Assembly: GCA_030642585.1 (NCBI GenBank)
Contig: DAOWNN010000191.1
Location: forward strand, 1 to 5,301
DNA length: 5,301 bases
Direction: 5' to 3'
From: Bacteroidota bacterium
GTDB taxonomy: Bacteria > Bacteroidota > Bacteroidia > Bacteroidales > VadinHA17
Under the pieces are notes generated by a model. The model did no database searches and was not told where the DNA came from. It saw nothing but the letters and a program-made list of their open reading frames with translations. The stretch's first letter is position 1; each line of letters starts with the position of its first letter. Of this stretch, positions 1 through 4,778 are shown piece by piece. A program made the translations under genes and the position numbers.

Positions 1-222
1 TATCGGATCGGTATATAAGTCGAGGTGCCAAACATTTACAGCACCCGGAAGGTGAACCTGTTGATAATCTGAAAGTGTTCTTGTGGATACAATGATAACA
101 TTTTTATCCTTCATTTTGCCTTTCAGCTCTTTGGCTGAAATGAGTTCCGGACCTGCAAACACGTTACCGGCAAATACCAGCAAAGCTAAAAGCAGTCCAA
201 ATAATCTTATTTTTGTTTTCAT
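1..222 (-). CDS. exported rhodanese-like sulfurtransferase, N-terminal part (cut by window edge)
   Basis: The first 74 codons of a gene that continues past the left edge. It starts at the ATG at 222-220. Residues 1-23 are a typical Sec signal peptide: basic MKTKIR, a leucine-rich core, and a probable cleavage site after VFA. The rest begins a rhodanese domain: a strand (NVIIVSTR, about 41-48) followed by YQQVHLPGAVNV (about 53-64), which matches the family's 'GHIPGAxNV' motif. The Asp usual in the 'IDvR' strand is replaced by Ser. The active-site cysteine loop lies beyond the window, so catalytic competence cannot be judged. The start codon lies 23 bp past the porin stop on the same strand, so the two genes are probably co-transcribed. 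Rhodaneses move sulfane sulfur through a cysteine persulfide; this one should act in the periplasm. The domain call is firm, the substrate unknown. Confidence 0.85.
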   Translation of the reverse strand, partial: MKTKIRLFGLLLALLVFAGNVFAGPELISAKELKGKMKDKNVIIVSTRTLSDYQQVHLPGAVNVWHLDLYTDPI

Positions 223-245
223 ATCAAATAATTAAGAAGTTACAA

Positions 246-1268
246 TTAAAAAGTTACTTGCATTTGCACCAGCAAACAGTCATTAGGTATCTCGTTAGCT
301 TCCTCTGCCCTGTATGAGTAGTTTATCTGGAACCTTGTCCAGTCGTTAAAGAAATAATTTACCCCCGCGGTAATAATTGTCTCCAGGTTGTTATCTGCTG
401 TAGTGTCACCATCATAGGTTTCAAACTTAACAACAGGTTGCAGATTCCATGGGGTCATATACAGAAGTTGCGCATACATACCACTCCTTGTAATAGGTCC
501 TTCGTGAATTTCAATAGGTGTTCCGTCACATCCGCCACCTGTTGTATAGGAACCTGTGTCTTCTCCCCAAATATACTCTGCCTGCATAATGAAACCTTTC
601 CAGTCAAGTTGAACTTCTCCGGCAAAACGGGTGACATCATTATCAGAGGCACTACCTGTAACCCCTTTTCTAAAGCTACCACCAAAACGAAGTACTTCCC
701 AGGGTTGAATAGTTACTCGTCCAACAATAGCTTTATTATTGTTTTCGTCATAAAAGCCTCTTCTGTAACCATTCATAAGGGCAACATTATAGTTTATCTT
801 GCTGTCTAATACACTTCCCCAAACCATTAATCCCTGGTCCCTGTTCGGTAAGGCAAGTTCATTTACCACTTTTGACCGGTTTATTGTATAAAGCTTGTGA
901 CAGGCCGTGCTTAATTCCTGTGAAAAAGGAGGCTTATACTGGCCCAAAGTTATTTTTGCAAATGAAAATCTATTATAAGAAATAAATGCATCCAATAAAA
1001 ATGGAGCATCAGGCATAAACTTTGAGAAATCAACAATAGCATAGTAACTAAAATCGTAAGGGATGTTTCCGGTAACACCAATACGTGCTCTTCTGAAAGC
1101 GAAACTGTTGTTCCATCCATCGGCAGTTTCATGCATTTGAAATTCAGGTTGTAAAAAACCAATTACTGAAACTCCTTCATCAGAAGCCGGCTCCATACAT
1201 CCCTGAGCAAACATTTGAACTGTTCCCAAAAAGAACAGCATCATAAGAAATAGGGTGATCTTTTTCAT
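246..1268 (-). CDS. Porin_O_P-family (OprO/OprP-like) outer-membrane porin
   Basis: A 340-residue outer-membrane beta-barrel. Residues 1-22 are a signal peptide (MKK, then a hydrophobic core, ending MFAQ). The mature protein starts with GFLQPEFQ, followed by the FAFRRARIGVTGNI segment (about 57-69), typical of phosphate-selective porin O/P relatives. Next come the 'YAIVDFS' strand and GQYKPPFSQE (109-118). Alternating hydrophobic and aromatic strands run to the end, which is the terminal Phe (QVTF) expected for barrel assembly. It is somewhat short for this family. Four cysteines (24, 123, 247, 331) are unusual for a barrel. Cys24 follows AQG, which is not a good lipobox. The name 'phosphate-selective' should not be taken as the substrate: Bacteroidota relatives are varied. 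Sitting between two exported rhodanese genes, it could pass an anionic sulfur compound (inference). An intrinsic terminator lies between it and the upstream gene, and I see no clear promoter in the 35 bp after it. Confidence 0.87.
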   Translation of the reverse strand: MKKITLFLMMLFFLGTVQMFAQGCMEPASDEGVSVIGFLQPEFQMHETADGWNNSFAFRRARIGVTGNIPYDFSYYAIVDFSKFMPDAPFLLDAFISYNRFSFAKITLGQYKPPFSQELSTACHKLYTINRSKVVNELALPNRDQGLMVWGSVLDSKINYNVALMNGYRRGFYDENNNKAIVGRVTIQPWEVLRFGGSFRKGVTGSASDNDVTRFAGEVQLDWKGFIMQAEYIWGEDTGSYTTGGGCDGTPIEIHEGPITRSGMYAQLLYMTPWNLQPVVKFETYDGDTTADNNLETIITAGVNYFFNDWTRFQINYSYRAEEANEIPNDCLLVQMQVTF

Positions 1269-1303
1269 TATGTATATGTTTATAATTAATAATCAGAAAA
1301 ATT

Positions 1304-1338
1304 AAAAAAAAGATATGCGGGTAGCCCGCATATCTTTT
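1304..1338 (-). terminator. intrinsic terminator after the tandem-rhodanese gene
   Basis: A perfect 14-bp inverted repeat (arms 1308-1321 and 1325-1338, loop TAG) with a GC-rich core, GCGGG/CCCGC. On the minus strand it is followed by eight Ts (1311-1304). It starts 6 bp after the stop codon of the lipoprotein gene and ends 35 bp before the porin start. It should therefore end most transcription from the lipoprotein gene and allow at most partial read-through into the porin. On the plus strand only a short T run follows the stem, so it points mainly leftwards. Confidence 0.85.
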
Positions 1339-1344
1339 AAACAT

Positions 1345-2322
1345 TTATTTTGTTGTTGCTTCAAGGGTCAAATCTTCAGGACAGCCTGTAGCTAATGTCC
1401 ATTTGTGAGCGGTCAGATTATCATAAATAAGGCTGTTTACTCCAAACTTAAGGCTTGTGGTAGTATATCCCAGCACACTCAAATAAGCAGTAACCACTGA
1501 AGAGGTCTGGCCTGTCCAGCAATAAGTGGCTATTGTTTTTGAAGGATCAATATGCTTAAATTCTTCTCCTGCAATAGTCAGGGGCTTAACACGGTAGGCT
1601 CCAATAATGTTGCCATATGTTGTAACATCGCCCTCATCCCAAAAGTTATTAATTAAATAACCTCCGGGGTTTCCAAGAATAGTTGCCCCTGGGGTACCCT
1701 TAAAACCACCTTGAAGCATAGCTTCTATCTGTGCTGCAAGAAATTCTGCATCGGTACTGCTATAAACAGGAAGATCTGGATCATCAAATTCCTTGTTAGC
1801 AACAATAGATCCTGGAGCGTCAATCCAGTTTGCATCAGGGGTTTCAGTATTTACATTCCCTGACCAGTTATCCAGGCTTGAATGCCAACCCGACATTCCC
1901 CATTTCAGTACTTTAGCTGTTGGGTAACCGCTTAATCGTAAAGCCGTCACTGCATGTCCTGCAGACTGTCCTGTAAAACATACCGCAATAATGGTCTTTG
2001 TGCCAGCAAGTGCAGCTGTATCCAGAACATTAAGCAGGGCACAATTTACCGCACCGGGAATGTGACTTGCGTCGTATTTTGCAGCAGAACGGAGATCAAT
2101 TACGAAATAATCATCCATATCAGCATCGACAGTTTCAGCTGTAGTGATCCATCCATCAAGAACGTCACTCAAATCCATGTTATTAGCTGCCATATAGGCT
2201 GTCAATGCTTGAAATTCAGGGTCTGTTTTACGCTCCGGAGTTTCAGTGTCCTTCTTACAACTGCTAAACAGTATTGCCGGAACCAGCAAAATTAAAAGTG
2301 AAAATCTTAAAAACTTTTTCAT
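1345..2322 (-). CDS. lipoprotein with two tandem rhodanese domains
   Basis: A 325-residue predicted lipoprotein. Residues 1-21 form a signal sequence ending in a lipobox (LFSS before Cys22), and the mature end starts CKKDTETPE. Domain 1 (about 40-155) has the strand YFVIDLRSAAKYDASHIPGA (72-91), an active-site loop CFTGQSA with Cys115, and the helix and WGMSGW end typical of rhodaneses. Domain 2 (about 185-312) has a second loop, CWTGQTS, with Cys268, followed by a matching helix and 'LGYTTTSLKFG'. Its substrate-entry segment is degenerate (GNIIGAYRV in place of HIPGA). Both catalytic cysteines are present, whereas classical tandem rhodaneses usually keep only the second. Extra cysteines are at 94 and 314. 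Acidic and Asn-rich linkers suit an extracytoplasmic protein. It probably carries sulfane sulfur at the outer membrane or periplasmic face. It is divergent from the FNR-type regulator gene at 2587, with putative FNR boxes between them, and a terminator follows it. The family call is firm, the substrate unknown. Confidence 0.9.
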   Translation of the reverse strand: MKKFLRFSLLILLVPAILFSSCKKDTETPERKTDPEFQALTAYMAANNMDLSDVLDGWITTAETVDADMDDYFVIDLRSAAKYDASHIPGAVNCALLNVLDTAALAGTKTIIAVCFTGQSAGHAVTALRLSGYPTAKVLKWGMSGWHSSLDNWSGNVNTETPDANWIDAPGSIVANKEFDDPDLPVYSSTDAEFLAAQIEAMLQGGFKGTPGATILGNPGGYLINNFWDEGDVTTYGNIIGAYRVKPLTIAGEEFKHIDPSKTIATYCWTGQTSSVVTAYLSVLGYTTTSLKFGVNSLIYDNLTAHKWTLATGCPEDLTLEATTK

Positions 2323-2377
2323 AATAAATAAAAATTTTGGTTAGTTAATAAATCATTTGTTTTGTTTTCCCATTCTT

Positions 2378-2395
2378 CTGTTAATTAATTAACAG
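2378..2395. promoter_or_regulatory. 18-bp perfect palindrome, candidate operator
   Basis: CTGTTAATTAATTAACAG reads the same on both strands. It lies 56 bp upstream of the tandem-rhodanese start codon and downstream of that gene's best candidate promoter, so a protein bound here could block or modulate transcription. It does not match the FNR (TTGAT) or CRP (TGTGA) half-site. The AT-rich centre makes part of the symmetry easy to reach by chance, but the matching CTG/CAG ends are less likely. No regulator can be named. Confidence 0.4.
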
Positions 2396-2427
2396 TACAA
2401 GTGCCAAAAAAAAGGGGAACACAGAGG

Positions 2428-2435
2428 CAAATGTA
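2428..2435 (-). promoter_or_regulatory. candidate Bacteroidota -7 promoter element for the tandem-rhodanese gene
   Basis: On the minus strand this reads TACATTTG, an exact fit to the Bacteroidota -7 consensus TAnnTTTG. The -33 region upstream has only a weak GTG about 18 nt away. Transcription would begin near 2421, giving a leader of about 100 nt that contains the 18-bp palindrome. A weak -33 element is compatible with an activated promoter. Confidence 0.4.
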
Positions 2436-2494
2436 AAGCATATGTAATAAATTCACCATACAGTGAGCATGGGGATTTATCAGGTAAAAACTTG

Positions 2495-2511
2495 TAATAA
2501 ATCATTTATTA
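2495..2511. repeat. TAATAAAT-C-ATTTATTA inverted repeat, partly repeated at 2346-2358
   Basis: Two perfect 8-bp arms around a single C. The first 13 bases (TAATAAATCATTT) recur in the same orientation at 2346-2358, near the tandem-rhodanese start, and a third partial copy (TAATAAATTCA) lies at 2445-2455. Repeats flanking a divergent promoter region could be regulator sites, but the sequence is nearly all A and T, so chance is a serious alternative. Confidence 0.3.
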
Positions 2512-2512
2512 A

Positions 2513-2526
2513 TTGATCTGTATCAT
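2513..2526. promoter_or_regulatory. FNR-type box, TTGAT-N4-ATCAT
   Basis: TTGATCTGTATCAT matches the FNR consensus TTGAT-N4-ATCAA at nine of ten specified positions with the exact 4-bp spacer. The regulator encoded 60 bp downstream has an FNR-like recognition helix (E..SR). If the TCAATTTG element at 2546-2553 is the -7 box, transcription would start near 2559-2561. The centre of this box would then lie close to -41.5, the class II activator position. Autoactivation, or control of the divergent rhodanese gene, is therefore plausible (inference). Confidence 0.6.
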
Positions 2527-2534
2527 AATATTAC

Positions 2535-2549
2535 TTGATTTCAAATCAA
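2535..2549. promoter_or_regulatory. second TTGAT/ATCAA inverted repeat, candidate FNR-like site
   Basis: TTGATTTCAAATCAA is a perfect 7-bp inverted repeat around one C. Both FNR half-sites are exact, but the spacer is 5 bp rather than 4. Its centre is about 22 bp from that of the neighbouring FNR box, about two helical turns, so two dimers could bind the same DNA face. It overlaps the likely promoter core of the downstream regulator gene, where binding would tend to repress. Confidence 0.45.
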
Positions 2550-2553
2550 TTTG
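2546..2553 (+). promoter_or_regulatory. possible -7 element of the FNR-type regulator gene
   Basis: TCAATTTG fits TAnnTTTG at five of six fixed positions, and no -33 TTG lies at the expected distance. Its main support is that it puts the FNR box at 2513-2526 at about -40, as in activator-dependent promoters lacking a good -33 element. Weak on sequence alone. Confidence 0.3.
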
Positions 2554-2586
2554 TTTTAATTTTACCCTGATTAACAGCATATTTAC

Positions 2587-3267
2587 ATGAGGCCTGAAAC
2601 ACATCCCCCCTGTAAGAATTGCACTTGCATTTCAACACCCTTCAGATTTTTGAATCAGGATGAGTTGGCATATATCAACCAGAACAGGCTTGAAATTAAG
2701 TTCAAAAAAGGAGAAAACCTTTGCAAGCAAGGTACTCCTGCTTCCCATGTCATCTACCTCAGGAGTGGACTAATCAAGATTATTTCGGAAGAAAACAGGG
2801 GCAATTTGGTTTTGTCTATTGAAACAAGTGGATATTTCCTGGGGCTTCAGGTTTTGTTTAAGCCACAAAAACTTCCATTTTCTGCAGTGGCCAGTGAAGA
2901 TACCCTTGCCTGCTTATGGGATATGAATGCATTTGCTGAGCTTATAAAAAGAAATGCAAGCTTTGCTGCAGGAATGATGAAGCAAATTAATGATGATATT
3001 AATAGAAGTTACCAACGAATAGCCACCCTCGGACTAAAGCACGTTCATGGAAGATTATCTGATCTTTTGCTTAGTCTTTCGGTACATGTGTATAAATCCA
3101 CTAAGTTTACTACATCCCTTGCCAGAAAAGACATGGCAGAAATTACCAATATGTCTCCGGAAAGTCTTTCCAGGGTTCTGAAAGATATGAAAGATGAGAA
3201 ATTACTGAAAGTAAACGGCAAGAGTTTTGAACTTATAGATATTAAAGCCCTTAAAAAGATGGAGTAA
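2587..3267 (+). CDS. Crp/Fnr-family regulator, FNR-like DNA specificity, cysteine-rich N-terminus
   Basis: A 226-residue transcription factor of usual family length. It has an N-terminal cysteine cluster C9-x2-C12-x-C14, a cNMP-binding-like beta-roll (about 25-115), a dimerisation helix (about 116-145) and a C-terminal winged HTH (about 155-226). Cys109 (LACLWDM) aligns with Cys122 of E. coli FNR (MVCEIPF). Together these give four candidate Fe-S ligands, but spaced unlike FNR's C20-x2-C23-x5-C29. The beta-roll lacks the Arg-Ser pair that binds cAMP in CRP (FSAVAS here). The recognition helix SPESLSR has E192, S195 and R196, equivalent to FNR E209, S212 and R213, which read TTGAT. Two TTGAT/ATCAA sites lie just upstream. 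An in-frame TAA 15 bp upstream (2572-2574) makes this ATG the first possible start. Probably an oxygen, NO or redox sensor controlling itself and the divergent rhodanese gene; the ligand is unproven. Confidence 0.88.
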   Translation: MRPETHPPCKNCTCISTPFRFLNQDELAYINQNRLEIKFKKGENLCKQGTPASHVIYLRSGLIKIISEENRGNLVLSIETSGYFLGLQVLFKPQKLPFSAVASEDTLACLWDMNAFAELIKRNASFAAGMMKQINDDINRSYQRIATLGLKHVHGRLSDLLLSLSVHVYKSTKFTTSLARKDMAEITNMSPESLSRVLKDMKDEKLLKVNGKSFELIDIKALKKME

Positions 3268-3310
3268 GGTAAGATTTGAGCCTGATAAAATGAGAAATGA
3301 ATGACAACAA

Positions 3311-3409
3311 TTATGTCAAATGTCAGAGGTTAAAAGTATAATATCAAATGTTGAGACCTCTTTTATTTACATGATACATTTGACATTTGCCTTCTGACAT
3401 TTGACATAA
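3311..3409. repeat. long inverted repeat built from TGTCAAATGTC-like units, between convergent genes
   Basis: The 17-bp arms TTATGTCAAATGTCAGA (3311-3327) and its exact reverse complement (3393-3409) flank 65 bp. In plus-strand RNA, a G-U and a G-C pair extend the stem to 19 bp. The 11-mer ACATTTGACAT occurs twice in direct orientation (3376-3386, 3397-3407), once inverted (3313-3323) and once inverted with one mismatch (3341-3351). It fills the 218-bp spacer between two convergent regulator genes, so it may serve as a bidirectional 3' structure or terminator for both. It may instead be a dispersed intergenic (REP- or MITE-like) element. No transposase or target-site duplication is visible. 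No other gene is evident in 3268-3485. Confidence 0.7.
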
Positions 3410-3485
3410 ATATCAGAAGATGCCCCCATTTTCGTTGCCTGGTACTTTTGTCTAATCTGTATTAATATATCCGGACCAGACACTT

Positions 3486-4184
3486 TTATCCTCTTTCACT
3501 GATCTTTTTTAGCAGGTCATAATTCAGAATCCGAAATTTTTTCCCTTTTACTTCCAGGATATTCCCTACCTTAAAATCTTTCAGAGCTCTTGTTACACTC
3601 TCCCTGGTAGTTCCGATCAGGCCAGATAAGTCGTTATGTGAAAAGGGTAATTCAAAGCTTCTATTAACAAAAATATCATCTGTAAAATATAGTAATGCAT
3701 CTGCCAGGCGACCATTAATTTGTTTTTGTTGTTGGTCTACAAATCTCCGATAGTAGCTCAATTCCTCAGAACATACATAATTCAGAATTTTTGTAGCAAA
3801 GGGTCCGCTTTTATTGATCAACTCCTTAAACACATGGACATTGATGTAACAGGCCCGGATATCACCCAGTGCAGTTGCAGAAAAGTGATTAATTTTTCCT
3901 CCCAGAATGGTTTGAATTCCCAAATATGAATTTGGCCGTGCAATTTTCAAAATCTGATCACGTCCATTTGGCCCAAGCATGTGAATCTTTGCAAATCCTT
4001 CTTTTAGATACACCACATGTGAATGAGGCAGTCCCTCCGTAAAGATTTTTTCCCCACCCTGTAAATGAACATCCAAACAACCCTGTTCAAGAATTTCAAG
4101 ATCTTTACGGCCAAGCACAAGTGCCGCATCAGATTTATTTCGACACTCATGGCATTTTGAGCCTTCTTTATTTACCTGAATCAT
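3486..4184 (-). CDS. Crp/Fnr-family regulator, CRP-like recognition helix
   Basis: A 232-residue Crp/Fnr protein. It has an N-terminal CxxC (C11, C14), a beta-roll (about 28-118), a dimer helix (about 119-150) and a winged HTH (about 158-232). Cys112 (RACYINV) aligns with FNR Cys122; other cysteines are at 36 and 138. It thus has three of the four FNR-type ligands, and whether it holds a cluster is open. The cAMP-contacting Arg is absent (FSATAL). The recognition helix is R194-E195-S-V-T198-R199, the R-E-x-x-x-R spacing of CRP R180/E181/R185, which reads TGTGA. Two TGTGA half-sites lie in its upstream spacer. A TAG three codons upstream makes the ATG at 4184-4182 the first possible start. It is convergent with the first regulator and divergent from the small membrane-protein gene at 4366, which it may control. 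Its ligand is not known. Confidence 0.87.
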   Translation of the reverse strand: MIQVNKEGSKCHECRNKSDAALVLGRKDLEILEQGCLDVHLQGGEKIFTEGLPHSHVVYLKEGFAKIHMLGPNGRDQILKIARPNSYLGIQTILGGKINHFSATALGDIRACYINVHVFKELINKSGPFATKILNYVCSEELSYYRRFVDQQQKQINGRLADALLYFTDDIFVNRSFELPFSHNDLSGLIGTTRESVTRALKDFKVGNILEVKGKKFRILNYDLLKKISERG

Positions 4185-4245
4185 TGTGTTCTAAATATTA
4201 ATTTGTGTTTATTAGTGACGAATTAATTTAATAAACCCAAAACAC

Positions 4246-4280
4246 ATATCACACTACATATTTGAAACAAATATCACACT
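4246..4280. promoter_or_regulatory. candidate regulator-binding cluster: two TCACA half-sites around an inverted repeat
   Basis: The 10-mer ATATCACACT occurs at 4246-4255 and again at 4271-4280, and each copy contains the CRP half-site TCACA (TGTGA on the minus strand). Between and overlapping them lies a perfect inverted repeat, ATATTTG-AAA-CAAATAT (4258-4274). The block sits in the divergent spacer between the CRP-like regulator and the small membrane-protein gene, about 70-95 bp upstream of the latter's predicted transcription start. The half-sites are in direct orientation, so this is not a standard TGTGA-N6-TCACA palindrome. Confidence 0.45.
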
Positions 4281-4332
4281 TATTTTTGACAATTCTTACA
4301 CTATATGACAAGGCATTAAGATTACATCTTCA

Positions 4333-4340
4333 TACCTTTG
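4333..4340 (+). promoter_or_regulatory. Bacteroidota -7 promoter element for the small membrane-protein gene
   Basis: TACCTTTG is an exact match to TAnnTTTG and lies 25 bp before the start codon. Transcription would start near 4346, giving a leader of about 20 nt. No TTG is present at the expected -33 position, which suggests an activator-dependent promoter, consistent with the candidate binding cluster further upstream. Confidence 0.5.
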
Positions 4341-4365
4341 ATTTATACACCAGTTCAGTGGGAAG

Positions 4366-4611
4366 ATGAATACACAAAACAATAAAATTTCAGGGTGGAA
4401 AAATTTTCTGATGAATGCAGGTTTTCATTGTATGGTCCTCGGGATGGTTGGAGTTCTGGCATTGATACTGATTGGTTTTTTATCATGTTGCCTTGGCTTT
4501 CCTAAGATTGTATTCTATATCGCTCTTGGAGCCGGTTTAGTGCTTGGAATTACATGGTCAATCTTATGCATGAAATGTAATTGCAGCAATCTTCGCTCAG
4601 GAAAAGAATGA
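4366..4611 (+). CDS. small cysteine-rich membrane protein with two transmembrane helices
   Basis: An 81-residue protein I do not recognise. A basic N-terminus (residues 1-18) precedes a hydrophobic helix (about 21-40), a short turn CCLGFPK (41-47), a second helix (about 48-67) and a polar basic tail. Charges at both ends predict a hairpin with both termini in the cytoplasm. Six of 81 residues are Cys: 22 (next to His21), 41-42 in the turn, and C68-x2-C71-x-C73 at the tail. The tail motif has the same CxxCxC spacing as the N-terminus of the regulator at 2587. Such a layout could bind a metal or carry reactive thiols, but this is inference. An exact TAnnTTTG element stands just upstream. The gene is divergent from the CRP-like regulator and ends convergent with the third regulator, with 167 bp between stops in which I see no supported gene. 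Real-gene status is likely; function unknown. Confidence 0.72.
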   Translation: MNTQNNKISGWKNFLMNAGFHCMVLGMVGVLALILIGFLSCCLGFPKIVFYIALGAGLVLGITWSILCMKCNCSNLRSGKE

Positions 4612-4778
4612 ATCTTCAGAATAAAATTTCCTCCTGATGATTATTATTACCTCCCTTAGTACCATGGCAGGCCGGAATCATATTTTTCACTTTTTCATCA
4701 GGCTTATACATTTTTATTCTTTGTAATACAGACCTGTTACGATCTTTAACTAGCAATCCAAATTCCGGATGTTTTACT

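Noticed and set aside
438..809. A 123-codon plus-strand frame opposite the porin gene.
   Set aside because: It lies wholly antisense to a well-supported porin, and its translation has no domain or promoter.
455..1162. Two further minus-strand frames (455-685, 950-1162) inside the porin.
   Set aside because: They are shifted frames of the porin coding strand with no independent start signals or domains.
1954..2295. A 113-codon plus-strand frame opposite the tandem-rhodanese gene.
   Set aside because: Fully antisense to the rhodanese lipoprotein; its cysteines and serines come from reading the opposite strand of that gene.
3720..3929. A 69-codon plus-strand frame opposite the second regulator.
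   Set aside because: Antisense to a conserved Crp/Fnr gene; no promoter or recognisable domain.
4287..4306. TTGACA followed by TATATG, like a sigma-70 promoter, upstream of the small membrane-protein gene.
   Set aside because: The spacing is only about 10 bp, far too short, and Bacteroidota use a different consensus; the TACCTTTG element at 4333-4340 is better.
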